A stretch of DNA of 64,000 nt from JBQSUQ01 sp052384575 (GTDB taxonomy: Bacteria > Pseudomonadota > Gammaproteobacteria > Enterobacterales > Pasteurellaceae), in the NCBI GenBank assembly GCA_052384575.1, contig JBQSUQ010000004.1, one strand, 5' to 3'. The notes beneath the pieces were generated by a model. It did not search any database. It was given only the letters and a program-made list of their open reading frames with translations, and was not told where the DNA came from. Every line of letters starts with the position of its first letter. Positions within the stretch are counted from its first letter, which is position 1. This document shows positions 60,479-64,000 of the stretch, one piece after another. Position numbers and translations under genes: made by a program.

Positions 60479-62215
60479 ATGAAGAAATTGTCTGGCGCAG
60501 AAATGGTAGTGCAATCTTTGCGAGATCAAGGGGTAAAATATTTATTTGGTTATCCAGGTGGTTCCGTATTAGATATTTATGATGCAATTCACACCCTAGG
60601 GGGAATTGAACATGTTTTGGTTCGCCATGAACAAGCGGCGGTTCATATGGCTGATGGTTACGCACGTTCAACAGGCGAAGTGGGGTGTGTATTAGTCACT
60701 TCAGGTCCGGGTGCAACTAATGCGCTAACCGGTATTTTTACAGCTTACACTGATTCTGTGCCTTTAGTCATTCTCAGCGGACAGGTAATGTCACATTTGA
60801 TTGGTACGGATGCTTTCCAAGAATGTGATACTGTTGGATTAAGCCGACCAATTGTAAAACACAGTTTTATTGTTCAGCGTCCAGAGGATATTCCGACAAT
60901 TATCAAAAAGGCCTTTTATATCGCCTCGACAGGTCGTCCTGGCCCTGTATTGATTGATATTCCAAAAGATATGGTGAATCCAGATAATAAATATCCTTAT
61001 GAATATCCTGCGGAAGTGAATTTGCGTTCTTATAACCCAACTATTCAAGGACACAAAGGACAAATAAAAAAAGCCTTAAAGGCACTTTTAGTAGCGAAAA
61101 GACCAGTGATGTTTATTGGTGGTGGTGTTATTATTGGTAACAGTAGTGACAAGGTCACTCGCTTTGCACAACAATTAAATTTACCTGTTACTTCTTCTTT
61201 AATGGGCTTAGGTGGCTATCCGGCGACCGATCGCCAATTCCTTGGCATGTTGGGTATGCATGGCACTTATGAAGCCAATACAGCAATGCATAATGCCGAC
61301 TTAATTTTAGGGGTAGGGGTGCGTTTTGATGACCGTACCACAAATAACCTTGCTAAATATTGCCCAAATGCAAAAGTGATTCATATTGATATTGATCCAG
61401 CATCCATTTCAAAAAATGTACCTGCTGCGATTCCAATTGTTGGTAGTGTGGATAATGTGTTCAGCGAGTTTTTATCCTTATTGCAAGATGACAACTTAGC
61501 TAAATCACAGTCCGATCTTACAGAGTGGTGGCAAGAAATCGAACAGTGGAAAGCGAAAAAATGCTTGGAATTTGACCGCACTTCGCAAGAGATTAAACCT
61601 CAAGCAGTTATTGAAACTATTTATCGTTTAACCCAAGGTGATGCCTATATTGCATCAGATGTAGGGCAACATCAAATGTTTGCCGCATTGCATTATCCGT
61701 TTGATAAACCACGTCGTTGGATTAATTCAGGTGGTGCGGGCACCATGGGATTTGGTTTCCCTGCGGCAATAGGGGTGAAATTCGCTCATCCAGATTCTAC
61801 GGTGGTTTGTGTTACAGGTGATGGCTCAATTCAAATGAATATTCAAGAGCTTTCCACCGCAACCCAATACAATATCCCAATTGTGATTGTCAGTTTAAAT
61901 AACCGCTTCTTAGGCATGGTAAAACAATGGCAAGATTTGATTTACTCAGGTCGCCATTCACAAGTGTATATGAATTCCTTACCGAATTTTGCCAAGTTGG
62001 CGGAAGCCTATGGCCATGTTGGTATTCAAATCGATCGCGCGGATGAACTTGAACAAAAATTGACAGAAGCTTTTTCCATTAAAGATCGTCTTGTATTTGT
62101 TGATGTCAAAGTGGATGCAACGGAAAATGTGTACCCGATGCAAATTCGCGGAGGTGCAATGGATGAAATGTTATTAGGCAAACCAGAAGAGAACGAAGGA
62201 GTAGAAAATGCGTAG
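60479..62215 (+). CDS. ilvI: Acetolactate synthase large subunit
   Basis: IlvI makes acetolactate and acetohydroxybutyrate from pyruvate for valine, leucine and isoleucine synthesis, using thiamine pyrophosphate and FAD. The TPP-activating Glu is in VRHEQAAVHMADGYAR. The C-terminal TPP/Mg site is GDGSIQMNIQELSTA followed by SLNNRFLGMVKQWQ. It has 578 residues (E. coli IlvI 574). GGGAG lies before the ATG. It overlaps the start of ilvH by 8 nt. An uptake sequence lies near 61576. Confidence 0.96.
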   Translation: MKKLSGAEMVVQSLRDQGVKYLFGYPGGSVLDIYDAIHTLGGIEHVLVRHEQAAVHMADGYARSTGEVGCVLVTSGPGATNALTGIFTAYTDSVPLVILSGQVMSHLIGTDAFQECDTVGLSRPIVKHSFIVQRPEDIPTIIKKAFYIASTGRPGPVLIDIPKDMVNPDNKYPYEYPAEVNLRSYNPTIQGHKGQIKKALKALLVAKRPVMFIGGGVIIGNSSDKVTRFAQQLNLPVTSSLMGLGGYPATDRQFLGMLGMHGTYEANTAMHNADLILGVGVRFDDRTTNNLAKYCPNAKVIHIDIDPASISKNVPAAIPIVGSVDNVFSEFLSLLQDDNLAKSQSDLTEWWQEIEQWKAKKCLEFDRTSQEIKPQAVIETIYRLTQGDAYIASDVGQHQMFAALHYPFDKPRRWINSGGAGTMGFGFPAAIGVKFAHPDSTVVCVTGDGSIQMNIQELSTATQYNIPIVIVSLNNRFLGMVKQWQDLIYSGRHSQVYMNSLPNFAKLAEAYGHVGIQIDRADELEQKLTEAFSIKDRLVFVDVKVDATENVYPMQIRGGAMDEMLLGKPEENEGVENA

Positions 62216-62699
62216 AATTTTATCTGTATTATTGGAAAATGAATCTGGGGCATTATCAAGAGTCATCGCTTTGTTTTCTCAACGTGCCTTTAATATCGAA
62301 AGTTTAACGGTGGCGCCAACAGATGATCCAACACTTTCTCGCATGACCATTGAAGCCTCAGGCGATGAACGTGTGCTAGAGCAAATCGAAAAGCAATTAC
62401 ATAAATTAGTGGATGTGTTTAAAGTCATGAATTTAAGTGATTGCGAATATGTGGAACGAGAAGTGATGTTAGTCAAAATCCGCGCCACAGGTGCAATGCG
62501 TGATGAAATTAAACGTCTGGCGGATATCTTTCGTGGTCAGATCGTGGATGTTACTGCGAAAACATATACCATCCAACTGACTGGCACCAAAGATAAACTT
62601 GATTCTTTTGTACAAGCCATCACTGAACAAACCAGCATTTTGGAAATCGTGCGTTCTGGCTTAATCAGCCTATCACGCGGTGAGAAAAATATGCTGTAA
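62208..62699 (+). CDS. ilvH: Acetolactate synthase small regulatory subunit
   Basis: IlvH stimulates the large subunit and gives valine feedback inhibition. The N-terminal ACT domain has SVLLENESGALSRVIALFSQRAFN with the conserved Asn and Gly residues of the valine site. A second, ACT-like C-terminal domain (about 80-163) follows. The 163 residues equal E. coli IlvH. GAAGGAG lies inside the end of ilvI, and the 8-nt overlap implies coupling. A terminator lies 72 bases downstream. Confidence 0.96.
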   Translation: MRRILSVLLENESGALSRVIALFSQRAFNIESLTVAPTDDPTLSRMTIEASGDERVLEQIEKQLHKLVDVFKVMNLSDCEYVEREVMLVKIRATGAMRDEIKRLADIFRGQIVDVTAKTYTIQLTGTKDKLDSFVQAITEQTSILEIVRSGLISLSRGEKNML

Positions 62700-62771
62700 A
62701 TTGCCATTCAGTCATAAAAGTGCGGTGGAAAAATAAAGAGTTTTTCACTTTGCGCTTAATAACAATAAGTA

Positions 62772-62807
62772 AAATCTCCATTGAACTAGCAATAGCAATG
62801 GAGATTT
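62772..62807 (+). terminator. Terminator of ilvIH
   Basis: AAATCTCCATTG and its complement form a 12-bp stem with a 12-base loop and a T run. Single uptake sequences lie on either side (near 62718 and, in reverse, 62870). Confidence 0.85.
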
Positions 62808-62917
62808 TTTGTAACGATGTTTACCTTAAATAAACCAACCTCAGTATTAAAAAACATCAACGTTTTCCACCGCACTTTTTTACTTTTCTTTTATATAAAT
62901 CTATTTATAACGACTAT

Positions 62918-62931
62918 TTGATTTATGTCAA
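62918..62931. promoter_or_regulatory. FNR-like site upstream of the cytochrome gene
   Basis: TTGAT-TTAT-GTCAA matches the FNR consensus at 9 of 10 positions, 117 bases before the ATG of the TorC-like gene. Apart from this, the terminator and two single uptake sequences, the gap 62700-63047 shows nothing else I can name. Confidence 0.6.
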
Positions 62932-63047
62932 AAATCACGCCTGTTTTTCTTTCAAATAGGGGCAAGAATTTTCTTTCTGGTGACAGAAAATATATAGTAA
63001 CTACCACTTATGAGTTATTTTGTATTTATGAGAATTTGGAGTGAGAT

Positions 63048-64000
63048 ATGCTTAAATTTAATAAAAAAACAATATTAAGTGGTTTAGCGCTTATGGTGTT
63101 AGGTGCAGTTTGTTTGGGGGGCGTGCAATTTATTATGCATAAAACCAATACGCAGGAATTTTGTGTGAGTTGCCATGCTATGTCTTATCCAAAAGAGGAA
63201 TGGGAGGGCAGTGTGCATTTTTCCAATCGTAAAGGGATTCGGGCGGAATGTTCGGACTGCCATATTCCTGAAGGCGGAATGCATTATGTGAAAGCGAAAT
63301 TTATTGCGCTTAAAGATTTGTGGTACACCATTGTTGATGACAAATTACCTGATCAAGAAGCGTATGAAAAACATCGCTTAGCCTTGGCGCAGCATGTTTG
63401 GGAAGATATGAAAAAGAATGATTCGATGACCTGTCGCAGTTGCCACAGTTTTGATGCAATGGCTTTATCTGAACAAACGGAATCTGCACAAAAAATGCAT
63501 AAGTTAGCGTTGGAAACCAAACAAACCTGTATTGATTGCCACAAAGGTATTGTGCATTTTATGCCAGATATGCCACAAGATAATAGTGCTGCTGGTGAGC
63601 TAACGAAACATGCAGGCGAATTTAGTGCGACGGATAAAATGCTTTATTCCTTATCCATGACCAATACGCAATTAGTGAATGGTGGCGAAGTACGCTTAAT
63701 GCCTTATACCGAATTGACAAATTGGAAAGAAGAAAATGGCAAAGTAACAGCTAAAATTCAAGGTTGGCAACAGGTTGGTGCTGAATCAGTGGTTTATATG
63801 CAAAAAGGCAAACGCATTATGCTCGCCTTGTTAGGTGATGATGCTAAAGATAAAGTGCAAGTATTAAATACGGTTTATGATGAAGTAACAGCTTCTGATT
63901 GGAAAGAAATTTCATTTGAAATCACCGCACTTAAAGAAACCTTAACTGCCAATATTAAAGCATTAAATGCTTTTGGTAATAATTTGAATGATGTGCATTG
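63048..64000 (+). CDS. torY: NapC/TorC-family multihaem cytochrome c (3' truncated by window)
   Basis: This is a membrane-anchored quinol-oxidising cytochrome for an anaerobic periplasmic reductase, typically of S- or N-oxides. An N-terminal anchor helix (about 12-32) precedes a NapC/NirT domain with four CXXCH haem sites: CVSCH, CSDCH, CRSCH and CIDCH. About 120 residues of the extra C-terminal domain of pentahaem TorC/TorY proteins follow, without a fifth CXXCH before the edge. The reading frame is open to the last base. GGAGTGAG precedes the ATG. The catalytic partner (a TorA/TorZ-type gene would be expected) is outside the window. Choosing TorY over TorC or NapC is a judgement. Confidence 0.85.
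   Translation, partial: MLKFNKKTILSGLALMVLGAVCLGGVQFIMHKTNTQEFCVSCHAMSYPKEEWEGSVHFSNRKGIRAECSDCHIPEGGMHYVKAKFIALKDLWYTIVDDKLPDQEAYEKHRLALAQHVWEDMKKNDSMTCRSCHSFDAMALSEQTESAQKMHKLALETKQTCIDCHKGIVHFMPDMPQDNSAAGELTKHAGEFSATDKMLYSLSMTNTQLVNGGEVRLMPYTELTNWKEENGKVTAKIQGWQQVGAESVVYMQKGKRIMLALLGDDAKDKVQVLNTVYDEVTASDWKEISFEITALKETLTANIKALNAFGNNLNDVH

Overview
The window is chromosomal DNA of a Pasteurellaceae bacterium of the genus Haemophilus, most likely H. parainfluenzae or a close relative (the species is inference). Copies of the Haemophilus-type DNA uptake sequence AAGTGCGGT are scattered throughout, often as inverted pairs forming intergenic terminators. Coding DNA is AT-rich, and several neighbourhoods (glnS-ycgN-malQ-glgBXCAP, yeaD-infC-rpmI-rplT, ilvH-ilvI-hns-purU) have the gene content I know from H. 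influenzae. No rRNA, tRNA, prophage, insertion sequence or CRISPR array was seen.

Layout: (1) 1-3.3 kb: tail of a probable glutathione S-transferase gene, then macAB efflux genes on the minus strand. (2) 3.5-18 kb: glnS, a tiny lipoprotein, ycgN, then a complete glycogen cluster malQ-glgB-glgX-glgC-glgA-glgP. A strong CRP-dependent promoter candidate precedes glgC, and GlgB carries an unusual lysine/alanine-rich tail. (3) 18-21 kb: dedA, ydjA, sppA. (4) 21.4-30.9 kb: one 3160-residue trimeric autotransporter adhesin with recent internal duplications. (5) 31-40 kb: outer-membrane efflux lipoprotein, dapB, an HtrA protease, pta-ackA, a fructosamine-kinase-like gene and grxB. (6) 40.1-47.8 kb: a tetrathionate respiration locus, ttrRS divergent from ttrBCA, with an FNR box between them. 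The whole block lies between two 159-bp direct repeats made from the grxB 3' end and its terminator, so it looks like an insertion. (7) 47.8-53.4 kb: thrS with a tRNA-Thr-like operator hairpin, a BASS-family transporter, yeaD, infC with an AUU start, rpmI and rplT. (8) 53.6-58.2 kb: arcA, ribA, pgpB, nagK, purU, hns. (9) 58.3-62.7 kb: a lysine-riboswitch-type leader, an NhaC-family carrier and ilvIH. (10) 63.0 kb to the end: a truncated NapC/TorC-type multihaem cytochrome c gene.

Functionally the window combines glycogen synthesis and breakdown (malQ/glg), overflow metabolism (pta-ackA) and anaerobic respiration (ttr, TorC-type cytochrome, arcA). FNR-like palindromes lie beside all three respiratory loci. 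The most notable points are the repeat-flanked ttr island, the histone-H1-like tail on GlgB, the KR (not RR) Tat signals on both TtrA and TtrB, and the base composition of thrS next to the island.
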